Assembly: GCF_001050515.1 (NCBI RefSeq)
Contig: NZ_CAHS01000006.1
Location: forward strand, 186,001-250,000
Reading direction: 5' to 3'
From: Erwinia piriflorinigrans CFBP 5888
GTDB lineage: Bacteria > Pseudomonadota > Gammaproteobacteria > Enterobacterales > Enterobacteriaceae
DNA length: 64,000 nucleotides
The position numbers were made by a program, and so were the translations under genes. The notes below the pieces were generated by a model. That model saw only the letters and a program-made list of their open reading frames with translations, did not search any database and was not told the origin of the DNA. Positions 24,734 to 33,152 of the stretch are shown here, piece after piece. Every line of letters starts with the position of its first letter. The first letter of the stretch is position 1.

Positions 24734-26841
24734 GCCATCGCTACGTTATGGAATCCTTGCTGCGCCCGGCCGTTGAGCTGTATTCCGCGACCGTGGCGGG
24801 CAGCGCCACCTGTATCTGCCTGACGGCTCCCTGGGCGGTTGCGCTGGCACCGTCGGTCAGCTGGGTGACCGCTGCCGGTTTTGGTGTGCTGGCGCTCAGA
24901 CGCACCTCGCAGGGGCTGAAGATTATCCGCTATCGCCGTAATATTCGCCGACTGCCGCGTTATGTGCTGACCAGCGAACAGATACCGGTCAGCAGACGTC
25001 ATCTTTTTATCGGTAAAGGATTCCAGTGGTCACCGCGCCACACTCAGCGCCTGCTGGAAGCCAGACGCCCCGAAAGTGAGATCTACGTGCAGCCTTCGGT
25101 GCTGTATCGCCTGGCGCGAGATATGGAAAAAAGAATGGAGTACAGCCTGCCCTGGCTGTGCCGGCTGACGCGCACCGATTCGCCGGTCAATCCGTTCCGC
25201 CCGCTGCCGCCGGTGGGAGGCAGTCCGGTTTATCATGGCGTAGAACCGGATGAAACCACCGTCAGCTACGATCTGGGTGAGCGAGTGGGGCATATGCTGG
25301 TGATCGGCACCACCCGAGTCGGTAAAACGCGCCTGGCCGAGCTGCTGATTACTCAGGATATCCGCAGGAAGAGTGCGGCCGGTGATCATGAGGTGGTGAT
25401 TGTTTTCGACCCCAAAGGCGATGCGGATCTGCTGCGCCGGATGTATGCCGAGTCACATCGCGCCGGAAGGCAGGATAATTTCTGGGTATTTCACCTTGGC
25501 TGGCCGGACATCAGCGCCCGCTACAATGCCGTCGGGCGCTTCAGCCGTATCTCTGAGGTCGCCTCGCGCGTGGCCGGACAGCTCTCCGGTGAGGGGAACT
25601 CTGCCGCCTTCCGCGAGTTTGCCTGGCGCTTTGTCAATATCATTACCCGGGCGCTGGTCGCGCTGGGGCAGCGACCGGACTACGGCCTTATTCTGCGCTA
25701 TGTGACCAATATCGGTGAGCTGTATGAAACCTACGTTGAGAACATGCTGAGTGAGAAAGCGCCGCAGCTGATGATGACGGTACAGGCACTGATGCAGAGC
25801 GGCATCAGTGAAAAAGACCTGCCGCGCCATATGCAGGGGCGTCCGAACGGCCTGAACATCTGGGCCATCGAGCAGGTGCTGGGCAGCCCGGAGGGCAAAA
25901 AACTGTGGGACCCGGTGCTGGACGGGCTGCGCAGCGCCGTGCAGTACGACCGTACCTACTTCGATAAAATCGTTGCCTCATTGCTGCCGCTGCTGGAAAA
26001 ACTGACCACGGGCAAAACCGCAGCGCTGCTGGCACCCGATTATACCGATCTGAACGACCCGCGCCCGATACTGGACTGGCACAACATCATCAAGTCACGC
26101 GGCGTGGTATATGTCGGCCTGGATGCGCTGTCTGACCCGGTAGTGGCGGCGGCGGTCGGTAACAGCATGTTTGCCGATCTGGTCTCTGAAGGTGGTCATA
26201 TCTATAAATTCGGCCTTGGCGATGAGGATGAAGGCAAATCTGGCAAGGTGGCCATCAACCTGCACTGCGACGAGTTTAACGAGCTGATGGGGGATGAGTT
26301 TATCCCGCTTATTAACAAAGGCGGCGGTGCCGGTTTTCAGGTCACGGCCTACACCCAGACGCTCTCCGACATCGAGGCGCGTATTGGCAGCACGGCCAAA
26401 GCAAATCAGGTGGTGGGTAACTTCAACACCCTGGTGATGCTGCGCGTGCGCGAGAAGAACACCGCGATGCTGCTGACCGACCAGCTGCCCGAGGTGGACG
26501 TGTATCAGAAAACCCTGACGTCCGGCGTCACCGACGTGTCGCGTCCCGGTGAGGGAACCGACTTTAACAGTAATGTGCAGGATCAGGTGAGCCTGGTGAA
26601 AGTGCCGATGATAAGTCCGGCCGACATTATTAATCTGCCGAAAGGGCAGGCGTTTGCGCTACTGGAGGGGGGCCGGCTGTGGAAAATTCGTATGCCGCTG
26701 CCGGCAGACAATAACGATCGGTATATGCCTGCCAGCCTGAAGCAGCTCGCGGATGATATGGAGCAGAACTACCGCACTGGCGAAACCTGGTGGAGCGGCG
26801 GCGAAGCGAGCTTAGCGGGAGGGCGGAATGTCACAGCATGA
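24730..26841 (+). CDS. traD: TraD, type IV coupling protein (SXT/PFGI-1 type)
   Basis: The 703-residue coupling ATPase has N-terminal membrane segments (about 20-55) and a Walker A in VIGTTRVGKTRLAELL near residue 195, followed by IVFDPKGDADLL. The Walker B is in NLHCDEFNELMG near 510, and a conserved FQVTAYTQTLSDIEARIG block follows. It brings the relaxosome to the secretion channel. It overlaps genes at both ends. Confidence 0.95.
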   Translation: MSHRYVMESLLRPAVELYSATVAGSATCICLTAPWAVALAPSVSWVTAAGFGVLALRRTSQGLKIIRYRRNIRRLPRYVLTSEQIPVSRRHLFIGKGFQWSPRHTQRLLEARRPESEIYVQPSVLYRLARDMEKRMEYSLPWLCRLTRTDSPVNPFRPLPPVGGSPVYHGVEPDETTVSYDLGERVGHMLVIGTTRVGKTRLAELLITQDIRRKSAAGDHEVVIVFDPKGDADLLRRMYAESHRAGRQDNFWVFHLGWPDISARYNAVGRFSRISEVASRVAGQLSGEGNSAAFREFAWRFVNIITRALVALGQRPDYGLILRYVTNIGELYETYVENMLSEKAPQLMMTVQALMQSGISEKDLPRHMQGRPNGLNIWAIEQVLGSPEGKKLWDPVLDGLRSAVQYDRTYFDKIVASLLPLLEKLTTGKTAALLAPDYTDLNDPRPILDWHNIIKSRGVVYVGLDALSDPVVAAAVGNSMFADLVSEGGHIYKFGLGDEDEGKSGKVAINLHCDEFNELMGDEFIPLINKGGGAGFQVTAYTQTLSDIEARIGSTAKANQVVGNFNTLVMLRVREKNTAMLLTDQLPEVDVYQKTLTSGVTDVSRPGEGTDFNSNVQDQVSLVKVPMISPADIINLPKGQAFALLEGGRLWKIRMPLPADNNDRYMPASLKQLADDMEQNYRTGETWWSGGEASLAGGRNVTA

Positions 26842-27589
26842 GGGGGATAACGATCGCCACAGTGCAGCTCCACGACAGCGCCAGTCCGGGCCGTTTGGCC
26901 TGCTGTTATGGGATCTGCCGTTAAGCCTGATGGGTATTTTGCTGGGTTCTCTGCTGGTCAGTTTACTGATCGAATACGCCTGTATTGCCCTGCTGTGGCC
27001 GGAAGAGGGCGCTGCACACAGCTACCGGGTGATGGTGGCGGAAAGTCACTGGCTGTCTGAGGGCTATACCCGCAGTCTGCTGATGGCCGCCCCGGTGGAG
27101 ACGGTCAGTCGCTGGCTGCATGTTGCCTGGCAGTGGTTGTTTATCGATAGCGGGTTCAGCCACTGGCTGCGGTCGTTCAGGCAGCTAAGTGAGAAAGGCA
27201 GCGGCGCTATTCCGGCGCTGAACGGGTTAGGTGCCTCCCTGGTGAGCTGGCTGGGTGAATATCTGCAGGCAACCGTGTGGGTTATGCTGATTTTCTTTAT
27301 CCGGGTGATGATCCTGTTTCTGAGCCTACCGCTTTTCCTGCTGGTTGTGATAACCGGTGTAGTGGAGGGGCTGGTGCGGCGCGATCTGCGCCGTTACGGG
27401 GCAGGGTATGAGTCGAGTTTTGTTTACCATCATGCCAAACGCTTTATCAAACCGGCGCTGTACGGTCCCTGCATGTTCTATCTGGCGTGGCCAACTGCGG
27501 TGTGGCCAAACCTGCTGCTGCTGCCTTCGGCGCTGTTGGTTGGCGGGGTATTGGCGGTGGTGACGGCATCGTTTAAGAAATATCTTTAG
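26828..27589 (+). CDS. TIGR03747 family ICE membrane protein (PFL_4697-like)
   Basis: The 253-residue integral membrane protein has about four hydrophobic segments (LPLSLMGILLGSLLVSLLIEY in part; VMILFLSLPLFLLVVITGVV; LLLLPSALLVGGVLAVV) and the conserved GLVRRDLRRYGAGYESSFVY core (read as RRDLRRYGAGYESSFVY). It always follows traD in these ICEs and may anchor it. It is the last gene of the first transfer block; cargo begins after about 250 AT-rich bases in which I see no gene. Confidence 0.88.
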   Translation: MSQHEGDNDRHSAAPRQRQSGPFGLLLWDLPLSLMGILLGSLLVSLLIEYACIALLWPEEGAAHSYRVMVAESHWLSEGYTRSLLMAAPVETVSRWLHVAWQWLFIDSGFSHWLRSFRQLSEKGSGAIPALNGLGASLVSWLGEYLQATVWVMLIFFIRVMILFLSLPLFLLVVITGVVEGLVRRDLRRYGAGYESSFVYHHAKRFIKPALYGPCMFYLAWPTAVWPNLLLLPSALLVGGVLAVVTASFKKYL

Positions 27590-27836
27590 CAATTCGTACT
27601 AGTGGTGCGGTACAGCGGATGGTTTTTTTCCATTTATTTTATTCCCCACTGTTATAGGGGCATTATATGATATCAACGGCGCATACATACCCCATTACTC
27701 CGCATGAACAGTAAAATTTTGTTTCGAATGATCCTTCGCTCATATTCATGACGATTGGCAGCTTAGCTGCAGATCTATGGTTACAAAGGATAATATCTGC
27801 GATATTTTAAATAAATTAAAATTGTAGAGAATAATT

Positions 27837-28823
27837 ATGGGACTTCCGAAAGTTGGTGCAACTTATGCTCAGGAACGTCTGGGAATTGCATATGTGCAGA
27901 ATTATGCCGCTCAACGACAACAAATTTGGCGCGAGACGGCTACTGGAGATGTGGGAATAGACGGGACCCTTGAATTTGTCAACCCAGAAGGGGGTGCCAC
28001 GGGAAGGATGATGGCTGTTCAGGTCAAATCTGGTCTTTCATATTTTACTAGGCCGTCAGAGCATGGTTGGAAGTTCTATCCTGAAGCTAAGCATCGTAGT
28101 TACTGGGAATCATTTCCCCTTCCTGTTCTCCTTGTTTTGCACCATCCGTGTTCTAATGTTTCGTATTGGGCCGATATTCGACAAGCATTGCGTTCGCCAA
28201 GTAGAACAGAAGAAGCCTTTGTCGAAGTCTCTGCGCAAAACATGCTAGGCAACACCGATGCAGCCGAATTATTCACTACCGCAGGCGTACAGAGTCAGCC
28301 TTTTATAGAAAATATCGACAACGTACTTGAAAAGCTTTTGGTTACACGTTCAAAAGAGAAAACTTTTCCACTCAGCCATTTTGATCTGTTCACGCACGGT
28401 CTTACGAACATTTGCCGAAGCATTTATTATGGAATGGATTTGGTTTGCGATGCTGTTGAATATAACCTCCATGCTGCTGATGTTTCCTTCGGCATGGGCA
28501 TGGGGGACACTGAGCACCATTTTGTTTTCGATTTCGTAAAATTCTTGTTGGCACAGGATTTAGCTCAAATTGATTATTCTGACTGTCTCATCGACTGGGT
28601 GGATCGACAGATGCAACCGCATTTCGTCGCACCTCTTACGGCTCGCGGCAGGAAGCTAGTGTCACTGATTCACAAGAGAGAAACTGAACTGGTTGCTGCT
28701 GGAACATTGCCTGACGGATTTGGTCTTCGTGTAGCTCAGGAAGGTTTCTTCGGAATGATTCCGGAGTCTTATACACGGCGTTTTTCCCGAATAAGAGACT
28801 TTCAGAATTTGAGCGCCAACTGA
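27837..28823 (+). CDS. DUF4365 domain protein, predicted nuclease fold (cargo)
   Basis: The 328-residue protein begins with a DUF4365 domain. ATGDVGIDGTLEFV and MMAVQVKSGLSYF give the Asp and Gln-x-Lys positions of a PD-(D/E)XK-like nuclease fold. The C-terminal 180 residues match nothing I know. It is AT-richer than the tra genes and sits in the gap between two conserved transfer blocks, so it is accessory. DUF4365 proteins turn up in defence-type contexts; a single-gene anti-phage or anti-plasmid function is an inference. Confidence 0.75.
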   Translation: MGLPKVGATYAQERLGIAYVQNYAAQRQQIWRETATGDVGIDGTLEFVNPEGGATGRMMAVQVKSGLSYFTRPSEHGWKFYPEAKHRSYWESFPLPVLLVLHHPCSNVSYWADIRQALRSPSRTEEAFVEVSAQNMLGNTDAAELFTTAGVQSQPFIENIDNVLEKLLVTRSKEKTFPLSHFDLFTHGLTNICRSIYYGMDLVCDAVEYNLHAADVSFGMGMGDTEHHFVFDFVKFLLAQDLAQIDYSDCLIDWVDRQMQPHFVAPLTARGRKLVSLIHKRETELVAAGTLPDGFGLRVAQEGFFGMIPESYTRRFSRIRDFQNLSAN

Positions 28824-28930
28824 AAATTCTTGATTATCTGCTCAGACGATTACCCTATTTTGTCCAATGTCATATCTCAGGAAAGGCCGTCAGAACAAAG
28901 TAAGGCTTACCACTCCAAGGCTGGAACTGT

Positions 28931-28962
28931 AGCCCCCCTGATGCCATGGCATCAGGGGGGCT
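28931..28962. terminator. 32-bp perfect palindrome between convergent genes
   Basis: AGCCCCCCTGATGCCA is followed directly by its exact reverse complement TGGCATCAGGGGGGCT. It touches the stop codon of the minus-strand immunity gene and lies 107 bases after the plus-strand DUF4365 gene. It is probably a bidirectional terminator, although neither side has a clear U-run. Confidence 0.6.
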
Positions 28963-29276
28963 CAGTGATCTTCATCCTGCAACGCCTTACTCACTTTTTC
29001 TCTGACCAGCGATAAAAAGGCACCGGCGGTCGTTCCCCATAGTTCAGGCCCAAAGTCATACTCATAACGTGCGTCAAAGTCTTTTTCGAGGTCGTCACAT
29101 TCTTCCAGGAAAAGTTCAATATCGGCTATCAGGGCATGTTTCTGACCTTTATGCGAGGCTGCTATATAGGCCTCGATTTTTGGCTCAATTTCAATGCCAT
29201 TTACGATGAGATCATGATCCTGCCCAAAATAAATTTTGACGAGATCATCCAGTTCACTGATGTTAATCTTTTCCAT
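28962..29276 (-). CDS. CdiI-like contact-dependent inhibition immunity protein
   Basis: The 104-residue acidic protein (ELDDLVKIYFGQDHD; LFLEECDDLEKDFDARY; PELWGTTAGAFLSLV) resembles the contact-dependent growth inhibition immunity family. The ATG lies two bases after the stop of the toxin gene, the normal toxin-then-immunity order. It should bind and neutralise the RNase A-like domain next door, which is basic where this protein is acidic. Confidence 0.75.
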   Translation of the reverse strand: MEKINISELDDLVKIYFGQDHDLIVNGIEIEPKIEAYIAASHKGQKHALIADIELFLEECDDLEKDFDARYEYDFGPELWGTTAGAFLSLVREKVSKALQDEDH

Positions 29277-29278
29277 AT

Positions 29279-30112
29279 TCAGATATCCGGAAATGCGGTG
29301 AGGATAAAGTAGGGTTTACCATTCCACTGTTTGAAGTCGAGAATAACCCGAACGCCGTAGCAGGTTTTCACTTCCTGCGAACCCCTCTTAATTATAATGC
29401 CGGTCTGGTGTGCAAAAGCACGATTCAGGCGCATTCTGGCTGGCACTCCCGGATGGGCGTGCTTCACCCACATCTCAATCTGGTTCTTGTTATCACGGAG
29501 AACCTTAGAGATTAATTGTTCAGCTTCACGGGTTGTTCTGAAGCTACTCGCTGCTCTCATGTTAGAGTTACTTGCCAGTCTCGCTTTGAGGTCATCCGGG
29601 GTTTTGCCAATATGTCTCTCCAGCGTGTGCCCCCCCGGCGTTCGTCCTGAAAGGGATTCATGCTTCGCCAGGCTAATTCGTCCACTGCGAATCGCTGCAA
29701 CGCGTACCGCGCCCACCGCAGAAGCAAAACCCATCGGGATAGCCAAATCCACGGTCATGCCGACATTCATCGCGGTGCTTTTATCGGCACCCAACGATTC
29801 TGCCAGGGCGACGGCAGAGTTATAGGTATCGGTATTAGTCTGACGTCCGCTCCAAATTTGCCGGACGGAGGCCTGAATGGTATCAAGACCGTGGGTACCG
29901 ACAAACACACAACCTACTTTTGTCAGCATGGTCGGTTCAGGGACGACACACATTACCCCGGCACCGAACATTTCCGTTACTCCGCCCGCCAGCCCCAGCC
30001 CGCCGAACAGCCGGTTACTCAGCGTTTCGCCCTCACTGATGCTCTTGTCTGACAGTACCGCCGCCATTTGCACCGGGGATAAGGCGAGTTTTATTCCATA
30101 TTCATTATCCAT
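29279..30112 (-). CDS. Polymorphic toxin with C-terminal RNase A-like domain
   Basis: The 277-residue protein has an N-terminal 150 residues rich in Gly/Ala with hydrophobic stretches (FGGLGLAGGVTEMFGAGVM; VDLAIPMGFASAVGAVRVAA). The C-terminal CdiA-CT RNase A-like domain contains GGHTLERHIGKTPDDLKARL, the paired His region, then SFRTTREAEQLISKVL and a final PYFILTAFPDI with Thr/Tyr-region residues. It lacks filamentous haemagglutinin repeats and a VENN motif, so it is a short stand-alone toxin. GGGAGT lies eight bases before the ATG. It lies opposite to the flanking transfer genes. Confidence 0.75.
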   Translation of the reverse strand: MDNEYGIKLALSPVQMAAVLSDKSISEGETLSNRLFGGLGLAGGVTEMFGAGVMCVVPEPTMLTKVGCVFVGTHGLDTIQASVRQIWSGRQTNTDTYNSAVALAESLGADKSTAMNVGMTVDLAIPMGFASAVGAVRVAAIRSGRISLAKHESLSGRTPGGHTLERHIGKTPDDLKARLASNSNMRAASSFRTTREAEQLISKVLRDNKNQIEMWVKHAHPGVPARMRLNRAFAHQTGIIIKRGSQEVKTCYGVRVILDFKQWNGKPYFILTAFPDI

Positions 30113-30288
30113 TTAAGTGAACTCCCTTGTTGTTGCATTTATCCGCATAGTAACAGCAATGACGTAACCTGACGCAATACCGCATCCTTGTCGTTGATCG
30201 GAAAACCGCCCTGACTCAGCAACTATCCGCTTTTATTTTTGCAGACCCATAAACAATTTACAGCTGTAAGCCCTGCGGCTTTGCGTCA

Positions 30289-30317
30289 CTCTCCCGACCA
30301 TCAGTTACCCGGGAGAG
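30289..30317 (+). promoter_or_regulatory. Hairpin covering the ribosome binding site of the second transfer operon
   Basis: CTCTCCCG (30289-30296) pairs exactly with CGGGAGAG (30310-30317), which contains the ribosome binding site of the GTG start at 30324. Translation of the operon's first gene may depend on opening this stem. Confidence 0.5.
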
Positions 30318-30323
30318 CCGCCT

Positions 30324-30644
30324 GTGCGATACACCAAACCCCTTCTTTTGCTGCTGATGATATCAGCAATGTCTGCGATGCCGTGTCAGGCCTCTGAGAA
30401 AGACGAGCTGGCGCTGGTGATGCGTCAGCTCGACCAGGTGCAGGCCAGCCTTGACCGCGCCCGCGTGGTGGCCAACCAGAATCAGGATGCCCGCTTTTAT
30501 TTCGACTATCAGCAGGCGACACGCGATATCACCACCATCAGGCAGGGCATTTCCACTTACCTCGAACCGTCACGCGCCCAGCCCTCATCCCACTCTGCTG
30601 CGGTGAGCGGCCAGTACCGTGGCGAGGAGCCGTCATGGCGATGA
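30324..30644 (+). CDS. RAQPRD-family ICE protein (TIGR01690)
   Basis: The 106-residue exported protein has a signal peptide (PLLLLLMISAMSAMPCQA) followed by an alpha-helical domain (LALVMRQLDQVQASLDRARV) and the family's signature near the end, here RAQPSS instead of RAQPRD. It starts with GTG. It opens the second transfer block and overlaps the next gene by 10 bases. Its role in the mating apparatus is unknown. Confidence 0.85.
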   Translation: MRYTKPLLLLLMISAMSAMPCQASEKDELALVMRQLDQVQASLDRARVVANQNQDARFYFDYQQATRDITTIRQGISTYLEPSRAQPSSHSAAVSGQYRGEEPSWR

Positions 30645-30880
30645 ACGCAGCCCAGCTCTCCGGCTGGAGTGCCGGCACCGGCAGCAGCCTGACGCCCGCA
30701 CAGCTCAATACGCTGATTCTGGGCTCTCTGGCCATTGTCCTGTTGCTGTTTGCCGCCTGGGCGATGGTGCAGGCCTATCGCGGGCTGGCCAGCAAAGCCG
30801 TGACGTTCCGCCAGTTCAACGAGCTGCTGATACGTCTGGTGGTGCTTATCCTCCTGACCCTGTTTCTCTTCTTCCACTGA
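30635..30880 (+). CDS. TIGR03758 family ICE membrane protein
   Basis: The 81-residue protein has two membrane helices (LGSLAIVLLLFAAWAMV and LIRLVVLILLTLFLFF) separated by a short AYRGLASKAVTFRQ loop. Size and placement match TIGR03758, a small inner-membrane part of the MPF-G machine. Overlaps the RAQPRD gene. Confidence 0.85.
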   Translation: MAMNAAQLSGWSAGTGSSLTPAQLNTLILGSLAIVLLLFAAWAMVQAYRGLASKAVTFRQFNELLIRLVVLILLTLFLFFH

Positions 30881-30892
30881 AAGGACACCGTT

Positions 30893-31252
30893 ATGAAATT
30901 CGTTACGCTATACCGTGCGGCGCTGTTGCGCGCCAGGCTTCTACTGCTGCCGGGGCTGCTCTGGGGCGGGCAGGTCATGGCAGATCTGCCCTCTGTTGAA
31001 CAGCCGACCACCGGCGGCGGTGGCGGCACCTATAACACCGTGATGGGCTACATCAAAATGGGCGGTCTGGCGCTCGGCCTGCTGGTCTGCGTGGCCGCTT
31101 TTCTCGCCGTGGCTCACGCGGTGATCACCTCCTTCCATGATATCCGTCGCGGCAAGGGCTCCTGGACCGAGTTTCTGCTCTATCTGGTGGTCGGTATCGG
31201 CCTCATCCTGCTGGTTATCTATCTGGCCACCAAGGCTGCCGACATCATTTAA
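30893..31252 (+). CDS. TIGR03745 family ICE protein, possible conjugative pilin
   Basis: The 119-residue protein has a signal peptide (LLLLPGLLWGGQVMA), a Gly-rich TTGGGGGTYN segment and two membrane helices (GGLALGLLVCVAAFLAVA; LLYLVVGIGLILLVIYL). Signal peptide plus two helices is the build of VirB2-like conjugative pilins, so a pilin role is a reasonable inference for the secretion pilus, distinct from PilS. AAAGGA precedes the ATG. Confidence 0.85.
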   Translation: MKFVTLYRAALLRARLLLLPGLLWGGQVMADLPSVEQPTTGGGGGTYNTVMGYIKMGGLALGLLVCVAAFLAVAHAVITSFHDIRRGKGSWTEFLLYLVVGIGLILLVIYLATKAADII

Positions 31253-31261
31253 GGAGTTTTC

Positions 31262-31636
31262 ATGGCCGTCATCGACTTTCTTCCTGACAGACTGAACAAC
31301 CCCCCTGTGGTGTGGAAAGGGTTCACCTCCGGTGAGTTTTTGCTGGCGGCCGTTACCGGCATTCTGGCCGGCATTCCGCTGGCCGTGCCGCTGTCGCTGG
31401 TGCCGTTTATCGGCTGGCTGGCATTCCCCACCTGCATGCTGCTGACGCCGCTGGTTGTGGTGTTTCTCGGCGGCGGCTGGATTGCCGGCTATAAGCGCGG
31501 TAAGCCGGAGAACTATATCTGGCAGCGCATGGAGGAGCTGCGCTGCCGCGCCCGGCTGTCGCGCTCGATGATCCTCGACAGCCGCGTGTGGGAGATGAAA
31601 CGCGCCGCGCCGGTGAAGCGTGGAGGTCAGGTATGA
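31262..31636 (+). CDS. TIGR03750 family transfer protein (VirB3/TraL-like)
   Basis: The 124-residue protein begins DFLPDRLNNPPVVWKGF. It has two central membrane helices (LLAAVTGILAGIPLAVPLSL; CMLLTPLVVVFLGGGWIAG) and the tail RGKPENYIWQRMEEL, a pattern shared with VirB3/TraL proteins. AAGGAG precedes the ATG. Confidence 0.88.
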   Translation: MAVIDFLPDRLNNPPVVWKGFTSGEFLLAAVTGILAGIPLAVPLSLVPFIGWLAFPTCMLLTPLVVVFLGGGWIAGYKRGKPENYIWQRMEELRCRARLSRSMILDSRVWEMKRAAPVKRGGQV

Positions 31637-32292
31637 GTCGTTTTCGCAACGGGATGACCGCGCGCGACAACCATATTTTCTCGCTGCGCATCGCCTGCGT
31701 GCTGCTGTTTAGCGGCCTGTTATTCACCACTCTTGGCTGGATGCGCGCGCCGTCTGAGCTGACCATCCATAACCCGCCCGATCTGCGATCCGGCAGTATC
31801 CGTAAGTGGTGGGAGGTGCCGCCGTCAACGGTGTACAGCTTCGCCTTTTATATCTTCCAGCAGCTCAACGCGTGGCCGAAAAATGGCGAGATGGACTACC
31901 CGGCGAAGATTGCGCAGATGAGCGCCTACCTGACGCCGTCCTGCCAGGACTTTCTCAACAAAGACGCGGAGATGCGTAAGAACAGCGACGAGCTGCGCGA
32001 CCGCGTGCGCGTGGTGTATGAAATCCCACGGCGCGGCTACAGCAGCCGCAGCGTCACCATTATCGGCCAGGATAACTGGATCGTCCGGCTGGATCTGGCG
32101 GCCGACGAGTATTACCACACCGAACCGGTTAAGCGGGCGCTGGTGCGCTATCCGCTGAAGGTGGTGCGCTGGGAGGGCGATCCGGAGCGTAATCCTTTCG
32201 GCCTGGCGCTGGACTGCTATGCTGCCACGCCGCAACGGCTGGAGGCGATGCCGCTGCCGGAAGCGGAGAAAAAGTCGGGAGCATTCAATTGA
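31633..32292 (+). CDS. TIGR03746 family transfer protein (VirB8/TraE-like)
   Basis: The 219-residue bitopic protein has a cytoplasmic start, a membrane helix (RIACVLLFSGLLFTTLGW) and a periplasmic domain with WWEVPPSTVYSFAFYIFQQL and VRYPLKVVRWEGDPERNPFG. The arrangement fits the NTF2-like VirB8/TraE core protein. ATG 31633 overlaps the previous stop after GGAGGT. Confidence 0.88.
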   Translation: MSRFRNGMTARDNHIFSLRIACVLLFSGLLFTTLGWMRAPSELTIHNPPDLRSGSIRKWWEVPPSTVYSFAFYIFQQLNAWPKNGEMDYPAKIAQMSAYLTPSCQDFLNKDAEMRKNSDELRDRVRVVYEIPRRGYSSRSVTIIGQDNWIVRLDLAADEYYHTEPVKRALVRYPLKVVRWEGDPERNPFGLALDCYAATPQRLEAMPLPEAEKKSGAFN

Positions 32293-33152
32293 ACAAAATC
32301 ACACTGATACTGCTGGCCCTGCTGCTGACGTCAGGTGCAGCACGGGCGGTAGAGCTGATGAAGTGGGAACGTATCCCACTACAGATCCCGTTAACGGTCG
32401 GTCAGGAGCGCATCGTCTTTGTGAACAAAAATGTGCGCGTGGGCTTCCCGTCCGTCCTGAATAATAAGCTGCGTATTCAAAGCAGCGGTGGCGTGGTCTA
32501 TCTCGCCGCCAGCGAGGCGTTCGCGGTGACGCGCCTTGAGCTACAGAACAAGGAAAACGGTGAAATCATTCTGCTCGACGTCAGCGCCGAACCCGGCAAG
32601 GCCACGCGCGAGCCGGTAAAGATCGTCTATGACGGTGAGGTGGCCAACGCTAGCGCCAGTGATAAACAGACGGTCAGCGGCGACGGCAGCACACGCCAGC
32701 TACCTTCGGATGATGCGCAGGCCAGCCGTAAGCCGGCAAAGCTTAACGCCCCGCTCCCCGTGGTGCTGACCCGTTATGCGGCGCAGAACATGTACGGCCC
32801 GCTGCGCACGGTGGAGGCGGTGCCGGGTATCAGCCCCGTCTCCCTGAAGCTGCCGCCTGCCATCACCACGCTGATGCCGTCCGAAGCGGTGAGCGTGACG
32901 CCGATGGCGGCCTGGAGCCTGCAGGGCAGCAGCGTTATCGCGCTACAGGTGCGTAACCGCTCCGCTGACAAGGTTATTCTCGACCCGCGCGTGCTGGAAG
33001 GGCAGTTTGTCACCGCCACCTTTCAGCACCGCTGGCTGGGCAGCTCTGGCACGCCGGAGGACACCACGGTGCTGTATCTGGTGACGGCGGGCCGTGCGGA
33101 AAGCGCGTTTATTGCCGAACCGGCGGTTAAAAGCAGCAGGAGAGCGAAATAA
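32289..33152 (+). CDS. TIGR03749 family transfer protein (VirB9/TraK-like)
   Basis: The 287-residue exported protein has a signal peptide (LILLALLLTSGAARA) followed by MKWERIPLQIPLTVGQERIV (read as WERIPLQIPLTVGQERIV), a beta-rich domain like TraK/VirB9, then a Ser/Asp linker and a second beta domain. It starts with TTG, fused to the stop of the upstream gene as TTGA, so its level is probably tied to it. Confidence 0.88.
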   Translation: MNKITLILLALLLTSGAARAVELMKWERIPLQIPLTVGQERIVFVNKNVRVGFPSVLNNKLRIQSSGGVVYLAASEAFAVTRLELQNKENGEIILLDVSAEPGKATREPVKIVYDGEVANASASDKQTVSGDGSTRQLPSDDAQASRKPAKLNAPLPVVLTRYAAQNMYGPLRTVEAVPGISPVSLKLPPAITTLMPSEAVSVTPMAAWSLQGSSVIALQVRNRSADKVILDPRVLEGQFVTATFQHRWLGSSGTPEDTTVLYLVTAGRAESAFIAEPAVKSSRRAK

